From positions 1 through 64,000 of the forward strand of contig NZ_JNZD01000023.1 of NCBI RefSeq assembly GCF_000725495.1: 64,000 nt of DNA, written 5' to 3'. Positions 56,089 through 64,000 of this stretch are shown one piece after another. The DNA comes from Streptomyces aureus (GTDB taxonomy: Bacteria; Actinomycetota; Actinomycetes; Streptomycetales; Streptomycetaceae). Every line of letters begins with the position of its first letter. The first letter of the stretch is position 1. The notes beneath the pieces were generated by a model. It was not told the DNA's origin. It searched no databases and saw nothing but the letters and a program-made list of their open reading frames with translations. The position numbers and the translations under genes were made by a program.

Positions 56089-57105
56089 ATGCAAGGGCGC
56101 GAAGCGCTTCCCGACGAGGGCGACGGGGCCGACGGCGGGCGGCCGGACGGGCAGAGCCGTCACGTCCCGGTCATGCTCGACCGGTGCCTGGACATGCTGG
56201 CCCCCGCCCTCACCGAGCCGGGCGCCGTGGTCGTCGACTGCACGCTCGGGCTCGGCGGTCACAGCGAGGCACTGCTCACCCGGTTCCCCGGAGTGCGGCT
56301 GGTCGCCCTGGACCGCGACAAGGAGGCGCTGCGCCTCTCCGGAGAGCGGCTCGCCCCCTACGCCGAGCGCGCCTCCCTGGTGCACGCCGTCTACGACGAA
56401 CTCCCCGAGGTCCTCGACCGCCTGGACATCGACCGCGTCCAGGGCGTCCTGTTCGACCTCGGCGTCTCCTCCATGCAACTCGACGAGGCCGACCGGGGAT
56501 TCGCCTACGCGCAGGACGCCCCGCTCGACATGCGCATGGACCAGACGACCGGCATGAGCGCCGCCGAGGTGCTCAACACCTATCCGCCGGGCGAACTGGT
56601 GCGGATCCTGCGGGCGTACGGCGAGGAGAAGCAGGCCAAGCGGATCGTCTCGGCCGTCGTGCGCGAGCGGGACAAGGAGCCCTTCACCAACAGCGCCCGC
56701 CTCGTCGAACTGATCCGCGACGCGCTGCCCCAGGCCGCCAAGCGCACCGGCGGCAACCCCGCCAAGCGCACCTTCCAGGCGCTGCGCATCGAGGTCAACG
56801 GCGAACTGAGCGTCCTGGAGAGGGCGATCCCCGCGGCCGTGAAGGCGCTCGCCGTCGGCGGACGCATCGCCGTGCTGTCGTACCACTCGCTGGAGGACCG
56901 GCTGGTCAAGCAGGTGTTCGCGGCCGGTGCCGCCACCACCGCGCCGCCCGGGCTGCCGGTCGTCCCCGAGCGCTACCAGCCCCGGCTCAAGCTCCTCACC
57001 CGCGGTGCCGAACTTCCCACCGAGGAAGAGGTCGCCGAGAACCGCCGGGCGGCTCCCGCCCGGCTGCGGGGGGCGCAGCGCATCCGCGAGGACTCCGCCG
57101 AGTGA
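56089..57105 (+). CDS. rsmH: 16S rRNA (cytosine-1402-N4)-methyltransferase
   Basis: 338 residues from ATG 56089, with GAGAGGG upstream; ATG 56059 and GTG 56053 are alternatives. RsmH/MraW motifs: [33 protein letters not shown] for [33 protein letters not shown] and [16 protein letters not shown]. It methylates C1402 of 16S rRNA. It opens the dcw cluster; mraZ, which precedes it in many bacteria, is not present here. Confidence 0.94.
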   Translation: MQGREALPDEGDGADGGRPDGQSRHVPVMLDRCLDMLAPALTEPGAVVVDCTLGLGGHSEALLTRFPGVRLVALDRDKEALRLSGERLAPYAERASLVHAVYDELPEVLDRLDIDRVQGVLFDLGVSSMQLDEADRGFAYAQDAPLDMRMDQTTGMSAAEVLNTYPPGELVRILRAYGEEKQAKRIVSAVVRERDKEPFTNSARLVELIRDALPQAAKRTGGNPAKRTFQALRIEVNGELSVLERAIPAAVKALAVGGRIAVLSYHSLEDRLVKQVFAAGAATTAPPGLPVVPERYQPRLKLLTRGAELPTEEEVAENRRAAPARLRGAQRIREDSAE

Positions 57106-57127
57106 GGCGCGGGGAGAAGGAGGGGCC

Positions 57128-57289
57128 GTGAGCTGGGAGGCCGGACGCGCGCGACGCCCCGGACCCGGAGGCCGGACCCGCCGGAGCGCGGTGCACGGGC
57201 TTCCGGACCCGTGGCCGCCCCGTGAGTCCGGGAACCGGACCCGCCGCGGTTTCGTGACAAGGGGAACCGAACCCAGGGAGCGGCCGTGA
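57128..57289 (+). CDS. Possible small protein between rsmH and ftsL
   Basis: GTG 57128 follows GAAGGAGGGG by 4-5 nt, one of the best ribosome sites in the region, and opens a 53-residue frame, Arg/Gly/Pro-rich (about a quarter Arg) with no hydrophobic stretch, ending 31 nt before ftsL. Third-position G/C is about 80%, below that of the neighbours. It may be a real small basic protein, or the site may keep ribosomes moving from rsmH to ftsL. Confidence 0.35.
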   Translation: MSWEAGRARRPGPGGRTRRSAVHGLPDPWPPRESGNRTRRGFVTRGTEPRERP

Positions 57290-57320
57290 AGCCGGCTCGC
57301 CAGAACCACCGGGAGGGCGC

Positions 57321-57815
57321 GTGAGCGGCAAGCCTGAACTCAGGGGGCGGGCGGCCCGGCTCGCGCGGCTCCTTCCGGCCGGTGCCGGGCAGGCCGCCCG
57401 CACCCCGTTCGTGCTCCTCGTCGTCCTGCTCCTCGGCGGCGGCCTCATCGGCCTCCTCGTCCTGAACTCGGCGCTCAGCGAAGGCGCGTTCCGCCTCGAC
57501 GACCTCCAGAAGGACACCAAGAGCCTCACCGACGAGGAGCAGGCCCTCCAGCGGGACGTGGACGCCTACTCCGCCCCCGACGCCCTCCAGCGCCGCGCCC
57601 GTGAACTCGGCATGGTCCCCGGCGGCGACCCCGCCTTCCTCGATCCCGACGGCACGGTCAAGGGCGTCCCCGGGGCCGCCGGCTCCGCCGCCCGCGCGCC
57701 GATGGTCCCCCCGCCCGAGGTCCTCGCCCCGGCCCCGCGCACCCAGGGCCCGACGCCGTCCGCGGCCCGGACCCCCGCCCCGTCCGCTCAGCCCTCCACG
57801 ACCCCCGGCAGGTGA
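57321..57815 (+). CDS. ftsL: Cell division protein FtsL
   Basis: 164 residues from GTG 57321 behind GGGAGG. A basic cytoplasmic tail of about 28 residues, one membrane helix (TPFVLLVVLLLGGGLIGLLVL), then a short coiled coil (residues 55-100) with LQKDTKSLTDEEQALQRDV and a Pro/Ala-rich tail. FtsL joins FtsB (DivIC) and FtsQ at the septum to activate FtsW-FtsI. The place between rsmH and ftsI and the topology make the call safe despite weak sequence conservation. Its stop overlaps a possible ftsI start. Confidence 0.9.
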   Translation: MSGKPELRGRAARLARLLPAGAGQAARTPFVLLVVLLLGGGLIGLLVLNSALSEGAFRLDDLQKDTKSLTDEEQALQRDVDAYSAPDALQRRARELGMVPGGDPAFLDPDGTVKGVPGAAGSAARAPMVPPPEVLAPAPRTQGPTPSAARTPAPSAQPSTTPGR

Positions 57816-57820
57816 CGGAA

Positions 57821-59773
57821 GTGTCCGACAGGGAACCGCCGCGCCGTCGGGTGCCCGGCCCCGCCAGGCCCGCACGCCCCGCCGGCCGGAGCCGGCCGGG
57901 CCCCGGCGGACGCCCCGTGCGCCGCCCGGCCCCCGCCCGCTCCGACGGCCCGCGCGTCATCCGGCTCGGCAGCCCCCGCCCGCGTCTGCGCATGGTCAGC
58001 CTCGCGCTGACCCTGGTGATGATCGCGTTCGTCGTACGGCTGCTCCAGGTGCAGGCGGTGGACGCCGGCACCTACGCCGCCAAGGCCGAGCAGAACCGGT
58101 ACGTGGGGCGCACCCTGGCCGCCGAGCGCGGCGGGATCACCGACCGCGACGGCGTCGAGCTGGCCACGAGCGTGGACGCGTACGACATCACGGCCGACCC
58201 GACGATGTTCACCCGCGAGGCCACCAAGGTGGACGACGCCCCCGAACAGGCCGCGGCCCTCCTCGGTCCGATCATCGGCCAGGACGTCGACACCGTCGCC
58301 AGGAAGCTGCGGACGAAGAACACCCGCTACACCCTCCTGGCGCACCGTCGCACCCCCCAGGTCTGGCAGCAGATCAAGGACCTCAAGAGCACGCTCGCGG
58401 CCAAGGCCGGCACCGGCGGGGGCACCGTCAACGTCCTCGCGGGGGTCCTCGCGGTCCCGGCCAGCAAGCGCGTCTACCCGAACGGCGACCTCGCCGCCGG
58501 GATACTGGGCTGGGTCAACGCCGAAGGCAAGGGCGGCGGCGGGATCGAGCAGCAGCTGAACAAGGACCTCACCGGCAAGGACGGCAAGATCCGCTACGCC
58601 CAGTCCGGCGGCCGCCAGGTGCCGACCGTGGGTTCCACCGAGACACCGGCCGTGGCCGGTTCCGACGTCGAGCTCACCATCGACCGGGACATCCAGTGGG
58701 CCGCGCAGGACGCCATCTCCCAGCAGGTGAAGAAGTCCCGGGCGGACCGCGGCTACGTGATAGTGCAGGACACGCGGACCGGCCAGGTCCTCGCCATGGC
58801 CAACGCGCCCGGCTTCGACCCCAACGACCTCACCCAGGCCAACGCGGCGGCCATGGGCAACGCGGCCCTTCAGGACGCCTACGAGCCCGGCTCCACCGCC
58901 AAGCTGATGTCGATGGCCGCCGTCCTCCAGGAGAACGTGGCGACCCCCGGGACCCATGTCGTCGTGCCCAACCGGCTGCACCGCGGCGACCGTCTCTTCC
59001 AGGACGACGTCGACCACAAGACCTGGAACCTGACGCTCAACGGCGTGCTCGCCATGTCCAGCAACATCGGCACCATCCTGGCGACCGGCCAGCTCGGCAA
59101 GACCCAGAAACAGGCCAACCAGGTCCTCTACTCGTATCTGCGCAAGTTCGGCATCGGCAGCCACACCGGGCTCGGCTTCCCCGGCGAGACGGCGGGCATC
59201 CTCGCCCCCGCCGACAAGTGGTCGACCTCGCAGCAGTACACGATCCCTTTCGGCCAGGGCATGTCGATCAACGCGATGCAGGCGGCCTCCGTCTACTCCA
59301 CGATCGCCAACGGCGGCGTCCGCATCGAGCCCACCCTGGTGCGCGGCACGAAGGGGCCCGACGGCCGCTTCGTCCCCGCGCCCGCGCCGAAGAAGAACCG
59401 GGTCGTGAGCGAGAAGACGGCGAAGACACTCGCACAGATGCTGGAGTCCGTGGTGGACGACAAGCAGGGCACCGGCATCAAGGCGCGCATCCCCGGGTAC
59501 CGGGTCGCGGGCAAGACGGGTACGGCCAACCGCGTGGATCCGGCCACCGGCAAGTACCACGGCTACACCTCCTCGTTCGCCGGTTTCGCCCCGGCCGACA
59601 AGCCCCGGATCACCGTCTACTGCGCGATCCAGAACGCCACGAAGGGCCTCTACTACGGCGGCCAGATCTGCGGACCCGTGTTCAAGCAGGTGATGGAGTT
59701 CGCCCTCAAGACCCTTCAGGTCCCGCCCACCGGAGCCAAGGCGGCCCGGCTGCCCGTCGACTTCACGCCGTGA
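57821..59773 (+). CDS. ftsI: Septal peptidoglycan transpeptidase (class B PBP)
   Basis: 650 residues from GTG 57821, for which AGGTGACGG gives a fair ribosome site; GTG 57812, overlapping the ftsL stop, is the alternative. An Arg/Pro-rich cytoplasmic tail (about 1-60), one membrane helix, a pedestal domain and the transpeptidase with Ser358-T-A-K361, S413-S-N415 and K565-T-G. It cross-links septal peptidoglycan with FtsW. The conserved place between ftsL and murE supports it. Confidence 0.95.
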   Translation: MSDREPPRRRVPGPARPARPAGRSRPGPGGRPVRRPAPARSDGPRVIRLGSPRPRLRMVSLALTLVMIAFVVRLLQVQAVDAGTYAAKAEQNRYVGRTLAAERGGITDRDGVELATSVDAYDITADPTMFTREATKVDDAPEQAAALLGPIIGQDVDTVARKLRTKNTRYTLLAHRRTPQVWQQIKDLKSTLAAKAGTGGGTVNVLAGVLAVPASKRVYPNGDLAAGILGWVNAEGKGGGGIEQQLNKDLTGKDGKIRYAQSGGRQVPTVGSTETPAVAGSDVELTIDRDIQWAAQDAISQQVKKSRADRGYVIVQDTRTGQVLAMANAPGFDPNDLTQANAAAMGNAALQDAYEPGSTAKLMSMAAVLQENVATPGTHVVVPNRLHRGDRLFQDDVDHKTWNLTLNGVLAMSSNIGTILATGQLGKTQKQANQVLYSYLRKFGIGSHTGLGFPGETAGILAPADKWSTSQQYTIPFGQGMSINAMQAASVYSTIANGGVRIEPTLVRGTKGPDGRFVPAPAPKKNRVVSEKTAKTLAQMLESVVDDKQGTGIKARIPGYRVAGKTGTANRVDPATGKYHGYTSSFAGFAPADKPRITVYCAIQNATKGLYYGGQICGPVFKQVMEFALKTLQVPPTGAKAARLPVDFTP

Positions 59774-59830
59774 CCGCCCCCGACCGCACGCCCTGATCAG
59801 CACCCACGCACAACGGACCAGGAACCACTC

Positions 59831-61498
59831 GTGACATCGATCACCCCGGACCCCGGGAACCAGCCCGCCCCGCGGACCCCGTCCGCGCCCTCGCTTCGCC
59901 CCGGCGGGGGTGAGCCCGGTACGCTCACCGCCGTGCCACAAGCTGATCAGTCCCAAACCACCCAGAAGGGCGTTCCCGTGACCATTCCGGGGCCGCCGCG
60001 TCCGGTTCACGTCTCCGCCATCCCCGTCGCGGAGCTGGCCGATCAGCTGGGTGCCGAGAACCCGGGGAGCGACGCCGGGGTCACGGGCATCACCCATGAC
60101 TCCCGGGCCGTGCGCCCCGGCGACGTGTACGCCGCGCTGCCCGGCGCCCGCCTGCACGGCGCCGACTTCGTGACCCAGGCGGCCGGCCTCGGCGCCGTCG
60201 CCGTGCTCACCGACCCGACCGGCGCCGAGCGCGCCGCGGCCACCGGTCTGCCCGTCCTCGTCGTGGAGGACCCGCGCGGCTCCATGGGCGAGCTCGCGGC
60301 GACCATCTACGGCCACCCGGGGCGCGATCTCCTCCAGATCGGCATCACCGGCACCTCCGGCAAGACCACGACGGCCTACCTCGTCGAGGGCGGTCTGCGG
60401 ACGGTCCGCTCCACCGGCCTGATCGGCACGGTGGAGATGCGCATCGGCGACGAGCGCATCAAGTCGGAGCGCACCACGCCCGAGGCCACCGACCTCCAGG
60501 CCCTGTTCGCCGTCATGCGCGAGCGCGGGGTCGACTCGGTCGCGATGGAGGTCTCCAGCCACGCGCTGGTCCTCGGCCGCGTCGACGGCTGCGTCTTCGA
60601 CGTCGCCGTCTTCAACAACCTCAGCCCGGAACACATGGAGTTCCACACGGGCATGGAGGACTACTTCCAGGCCAAGGCGCAGCTGTTCACCGCCCGGCGC
60701 AGCCGGCTGGGCGTCGTGAACTTCGACGACGAGTACGGCCGCAGGCTCGCCGGCGAGGCCACCGTCCCGGTCGTCACCTTCTCCGCCGAGGGCCACCCAG
60801 ACGCCGACTGGCGCGCCGAGGAGGTCGAAGTCGGCCCGATGGACTCCACGTTCACCGCGGTCGGCCCCAAGGGCGAGCGGATCACCGCCCGCTCGCCGCT
60901 CGCCGGCCCCTTCAACGTGGCGAACACCCTCGCCGCGATCGTCGCCCTCGCGGCCGCCGGGATCGACGCGCAGACCGCGGCCGACGGCATCGCCGCCGTC
61001 CCCGGGGTCCCGGGCCGGCTGGAGCGCGTGGACGAGGGCCAGCCCTACCTCGCCGTAGTCGACTACGCCCACAAGACGGACGCCGTCGAATCCGTCCTGC
61101 GCGCCCTGCGCAAGGTGACCGAGGGCCGGCTGCACGTGGTCCTCGGCTGCGGCGGCGACCGCGACCGGACCAAGCGCAAGCCGATGGGCGCGGCCGTGGC
61201 CCGGCTCGCCGACACCGCCGTCCTCACCTCCGACAACCCCCGCTCCGAGGACCCGCTCGCCATCCTCGCCACGATGCTGGCGGGAGCCGCCGAGGTACCG
61301 GCCCACGAGCGGGGCGAGGTCCAGGTCTTCGAGGACCGGGCCGCCGCGATCGCCGCGGCCGTCGCGCGCGCAAAGCCGGGCGACACCGTCCTGATCGCGG
61401 GCAAGGGCCACGAGCAGGGCCAGGACATCGCCGGGGTGGTGCGTCCCTTCGACGACCGCCAGGTGCTCCGCGAAGCTATCCAGCAGACCCAGGGATGA
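59831..61498 (+). CDS. murE: UDP-MurNAc-tripeptide synthetase
   Basis: 555 residues from GTG 59831. A Pro/Gly/Gln-rich N-terminal extension of about 55 residues precedes the Mur ligase domains: DSRAVRPGDVYAALPG, P-loop GITGTSGKTTTAYLVEGGLR, MEVSSHAL, the carbamylated Lys region YFQAKAQLF and the diamino acid motif SDNPRSEDP. DNPR is the diaminopimelate-type motif, as expected for LL-DAP in Streptomyces. It adds DAP to UDP-MurNAc-L-Ala-D-Glu. murF starts 4 nt later. An in-frame GTG about 50 codons downstream could be a second start. Confidence 0.95.
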   Translation: MTSITPDPGNQPAPRTPSAPSLRPGGGEPGTLTAVPQADQSQTTQKGVPVTIPGPPRPVHVSAIPVAELADQLGAENPGSDAGVTGITHDSRAVRPGDVYAALPGARLHGADFVTQAAGLGAVAVLTDPTGAERAAATGLPVLVVEDPRGSMGELAATIYGHPGRDLLQIGITGTSGKTTTAYLVEGGLRTVRSTGLIGTVEMRIGDERIKSERTTPEATDLQALFAVMRERGVDSVAMEVSSHALVLGRVDGCVFDVAVFNNLSPEHMEFHTGMEDYFQAKAQLFTARRSRLGVVNFDDEYGRRLAGEATVPVVTFSAEGHPDADWRAEEVEVGPMDSTFTAVGPKGERITARSPLAGPFNVANTLAAIVALAAAGIDAQTAADGIAAVPGVPGRLERVDEGQPYLAVVDYAHKTDAVESVLRALRKVTEGRLHVVLGCGGDRDRTKRKPMGAAVARLADTAVLTSDNPRSEDPLAILATMLAGAAEVPAHERGEVQVFEDRAAAIAAAVARAKPGDTVLIAGKGHEQGQDIAGVVRPFDDRQVLREAIQQTQG

Positions 61499-61502
61499 AC
61501 TT

Positions 61503-62909
61503 GTGATCGCCCTCTCTCTCGCCGAGATCGCAGCAGTCGTCGGCGGGCAGACGTACGACATACCGGATCCGGAGCTCCAGGTCACCGGACCGGTCGTCAG
61601 GGACTCCCGTGAAGTGGAGTCCGGCAGCCTCTTCGTCGCCTTCGTCGGCGAACGCGTGGACGGCCACGACTACGCCGAGGCGGTGATCGAGGCAGGCGCG
61701 GCCGCCGTCCTGGCGTCCCGCCCCGTCGGCGTGCCCGCCGTCGTCGTCGACGACGTGCAGACGGCCCTCGGCGCCCTCGCCCGCCACGTCGTCGAACGGC
61801 TCGGCGCGACCCTCGTGGCCCTCACCGGCTCCGCGGGCAAGACCAGCACCAAGGACCTGATCGCCCAGGTCCTCGGGAGCAAGGCGCCGACCGTCTTCAC
61901 ACCCGGTTCCCTCAACAACGAGATCGGACTGCCGCTCACCGCGCTCAGCGCCACCGAGGAGACGAAGTTCCTCGTGCTGGAGATGGGCGCCCGCGGCATC
62001 GGCCACATCCGCTATCTGACGGAGCTCACCCCTCCGCGGATCGGGCTCGTGCTGAACGTGGGCACCGCGCACATCGGCGAGTTCGGCGGCCGGGAGCAGA
62101 TCGCGCAAGCAAAGGGCGAGCTCGTCGAGAGCCTTCCCGAGGACGGCGCCGCGATCCTCAACGCGGACGATCCCCTCGTACGCGCCATGGCGTCGCGCAC
62201 GAAGGCGCGCGTGATCCTCTTCGGAGAGTCCGGCGAAGCGGACGTACGGGCCGAGAACGTCCGGCTCACGGAGAGCGGACAGCCTTCCTTCAGTCTTCGC
62301 ACACCCTCCGGGTGCAGTGATGTGACCATGCGCCTGTACGGTGAGCACCACGTGTCGAACGCGCTCGCCGCGGCCGCCGTCGCCCATGAGCTGGGCATGT
62401 CCGCAGACGAGATCGCCCGCGCGCTCTCCGAGGCGGGCTCCCTCTCCCGCTGGCGGATGGAGGTCACCGAGCGTCCGGACGGCGTGACGGTCGTCAACGA
62501 CGCCTACAACGCGAACCCCGAGTCGATGCGGGCCGCCCTGCGCGCGCTCGCGGCCATGGGCAAGGGGCGTCGCACGTGGGCGGTGCTCGGTCAGATGGCC
62601 GAGCTCGGGGACGAGGCGCTCGCCGAGCACGACGCGGTCGGACGGCTTGCCGTCCGGCTCAATGTCGGCAAGCTCGTCGCGGTCGGGGGCAGGGAAGCGT
62701 CCTGGCTGCAACTGGGCGCATATAACGAGGGTTCGTGGGGTGAGGAGTCGGTGCACGTGTCCGACGCACAGGCGGCTGTCGACCTGTTGCGCAGCGAGCT
62801 GCGCCCAGGGGACGTCGTGCTCGTGAAGGCGTCCAGGTCCGTCGGGCTGGAACGGGTGGCGCTCGCGCTGCTCGCCGACGGTACCGAGGGTGAGGTTTCC
62901 GCCCGATGA
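61503..62909 (+). CDS. murF: UDP-MurNAc-pentapeptide synthetase
   Basis: 468 residues from GTG 61503. Mur ligase motifs: DSREVESGSLFVAF, P-loop LTGSAGKTSTKDLI, LEMGARGIGHI, NVGTAHIGEFGG, the NDAYNANPESM block and LGQMAELGD. It adds D-Ala-D-Ala to the UDP-MurNAc-tripeptide. It starts 4 nt after murE, and its TGA overlaps the mraY ATG (ATGA), so the genes are coupled. Confidence 0.96.
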   Translation: MIALSLAEIAAVVGGQTYDIPDPELQVTGPVVRDSREVESGSLFVAFVGERVDGHDYAEAVIEAGAAAVLASRPVGVPAVVVDDVQTALGALARHVVERLGATLVALTGSAGKTSTKDLIAQVLGSKAPTVFTPGSLNNEIGLPLTALSATEETKFLVLEMGARGIGHIRYLTELTPPRIGLVLNVGTAHIGEFGGREQIAQAKGELVESLPEDGAAILNADDPLVRAMASRTKARVILFGESGEADVRAENVRLTESGQPSFSLRTPSGCSDVTMRLYGEHHVSNALAAAAVAHELGMSADEIARALSEAGSLSRWRMEVTERPDGVTVVNDAYNANPESMRAALRALAAMGKGRRTWAVLGQMAELGDEALAEHDAVGRLAVRLNVGKLVAVGGREASWLQLGAYNEGSWGEESVHVSDAQAAVDLLRSELRPGDVVLVKASRSVGLERVALALLADGTEGEVSAR

Positions 62910-63979
62910 TGAAGCAGATCCTGTTCGCGGGAGTCCTCGGTCTGTTCCTGACCCTGGCCGGCACTCCGCTGCTGATCAAGCTGCTGGCCCGCAAGGGCTA
63001 CGGCCAGTACATCCGCGACGACGGCCCGCGCGAGCACGCCAGCAAGCGCGGTACGCCGACCATGGGTGGTATCGCCTTCATCCTGGCGACGATCGCCGCG
63101 TACTTCCTGAGCAAGATCATCACCGGTTACGCGCCGACCTACTCGGGTCTGCTGGTGCTGGGCCTGATGTTCGGCATGGGCATGGTCGGCTTCCTGGACG
63201 ACTACATCAAGATCGTCAAGCGGCGTTCGCTCGGTCTGCGGGCCAAGGCGAAGATGGCCGGGCAGCTGATCGTGGGCATCTCCTTCGCGGTGCTCGCGCT
63301 GATGTTCCCGGACAACCGAGGCAACACCCCGGCCTCCACCAAGCTGTCGTTCATCACCGACTTCGGCTGGACCATCGGCCCGGTGCTGTTCGTGCTCTGG
63401 GCGCTGTTCATGATCCTCGCGATGTCGAACGGCGTGAACCTCACCGACGGTCTCGACGGTCTCGCCACCGGCGCCTCCGTACTCGTCTTCGGCGCCTACA
63501 CGTTCATCGGCGTCTGGCAGTTCCAGGAGTCCTGCGCCAACGCGACGACCCTGACCAACCCCGGCGCCTGCTACGAGGTGCGCGACCCACTGGACCTGGC
63601 CGTCGTGGCCTCCGCGCTGATGGGCGCCTGCCTGGGCTTCCTGTGGTGGAACACGTCGCCCGCCAAGATCTTCATGGGCGACACCGGCTCGCTCGCCCTC
63701 GGCGGTGTCCTCACCGGCCTGGCCATCCTCTCCCGCACCGAGCTGCTGGTGGCCATCATGGGCGGCCTGTTCGTCCTCATCACCATGTCGGTCGTCATCC
63801 AGGTCGGCTCGTTCCGGCTCACCGGGAAGCGCGTCTTCCGCATGGCACCGCTGCAGCACCACTTCGAACTCAAGGGCTGGTCCGAGGTCCTCGTGGTGGT
63901 CCGCTTCTGGATCATCCAGGGAATCTGCGTGATTGTCGGACTCGGCCTCTTCTACGCAGGATGGGCAGCCAAGAAGTGA
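62906..63979 (+). CDS. mraY: Phospho-MurNAc-pentapeptide translocase
   Basis: 357 residues from ATG 62906 (a second ATG follows directly). It is a ten-helix membrane enzyme with KRGTPTMGG near the N-terminus, FLDDYIKIVKRRSLGL with the Mg-binding Asp pair, NLTDGLDGLATG, FMGDTGSLALGG and LQHHFELKGWSE. It moves phospho-MurNAc-pentapeptide onto undecaprenyl phosphate to make lipid I. The stop overlaps the start of murD (GTGA). Confidence 0.97.
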   Translation: MMKQILFAGVLGLFLTLAGTPLLIKLLARKGYGQYIRDDGPREHASKRGTPTMGGIAFILATIAAYFLSKIITGYAPTYSGLLVLGLMFGMGMVGFLDDYIKIVKRRSLGLRAKAKMAGQLIVGISFAVLALMFPDNRGNTPASTKLSFITDFGWTIGPVLFVLWALFMILAMSNGVNLTDGLDGLATGASVLVFGAYTFIGVWQFQESCANATTLTNPGACYEVRDPLDLAVVASALMGACLGFLWWNTSPAKIFMGDTGSLALGGVLTGLAILSRTELLVAIMGGLFVLITMSVVIQVGSFRLTGKRVFRMAPLQHHFELKGWSEVLVVVRFWIIQGICVIVGLGLFYAGWAAKK

Positions 63980-64000
63980 CCGACTGGCAGGGAAAGCACG
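63976..64000 (+). CDS. murD: Start of UDP-MurNAc-L-Ala-D-Glu ligase, cut by window edge
   Basis: GTG 63976 overlaps the mraY stop (GTGA) and opens TDWQGKH, which fits the N-terminus of Streptomyces MurD. Only eight codons are visible; the call rests on these and on the fixed order of the cluster. Confidence 0.7.

Overview
The window is about 73% G+C with a strong G/C preference at third codon positions, GTG/TTG starts, AGGAGG-type ribosome binding sites and several typical Streptomyces features: LL-DAP type murE, an 18-codon trp leader with three Trp codons, a DmdR-type iron box, and short GC-rich intergenic tandem repeats. It reads as core chromosome of a Streptomyces species. I see no tRNA, rRNA, IS element, phage or CRISPR array.

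Layout. 1-5073: two NlpC/P60 peptidoglycan hydrolases, a zinc-protease lipoprotein, and a PadR repressor divergent from a MATE exporter with a palindromic operator between them. 5034-18992: GT87 and GT4 mannosyltransferase-like enzymes, a FadD15-like acyl-CoA ligase, metallophosphoesterase, SRPBCC protein, ArsA-like ATPase with an altered P-loop, DUF5304 protein, ROK glucokinase, EEP-family hydrolase, lipase-like hydrolase and PlsC acyltransferase. 19090-28193: two-component system, phosphofructokinase, D-lactate dehydrogenase-like enzyme, fused anthranilate synthase TrpEG with leader peptide and attenuator, DUF1906 secreted protein, class II DAHP synthase. 28363-31401: iron-regulated bfd, bfr, an orphan molybdopterin oxidoreductase, a His-rich DUF4396 membrane protein behind a CsoR-like box, and endonuclease IV. 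31478-38794: PASTA Ser/Thr kinase, thiO-thiS-thiG under a TPP riboswitch, a ferredoxin-reductase-like flavoprotein, a Rv2175c-like DNA-binding protein and thiE. 39084-49815: metF, membrane and redox proteins, a TetR/YhgE-Pip/degenerate ABC ATPase operon with a clear operator, a HEPN protein, a methyltransferase and DUF3040. 50083-55663: moxR-DUF58-transglutaminase operon and beta-carbonic anhydrase. 56089-64000: start of the division and cell wall cluster: rsmH, ftsL, ftsI, murE, murF, mraY and the first codons of murD.

The order NlpC/P60, GT4 (PimB'-like), FadD15-like, SRPBCC, ArsA-like, PlsC, DAHP synthase, Ser/Thr kinase, Rv2175c-like, metF, DUF3040, rsmH, ftsL, pbp, murE, murF, mraY parallels, from my knowledge of the Mycobacterium tuberculosis map, the Rv2190c to Rv2156c stretch. 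This suggests an ancient actinobacterial envelope-building neighbourhood (phospholipid mannosylation, acyl activation, peptidoglycan precursors, septal synthesis) into which thi, bfr and regulatory genes have been inserted or from which they were lost elsewhere.

The less ordinary content lies between and around these housekeeping genes: five intergenic tandem arrays (84, 21, 15, 45 and about 24 bp units), many genes whose start codon sits 6-8 nt after a TANNNT box and so look leaderless, two nucleotide-binding proteins whose P-loop lysine is arginine, and several clear but unassigned palindromic operators.
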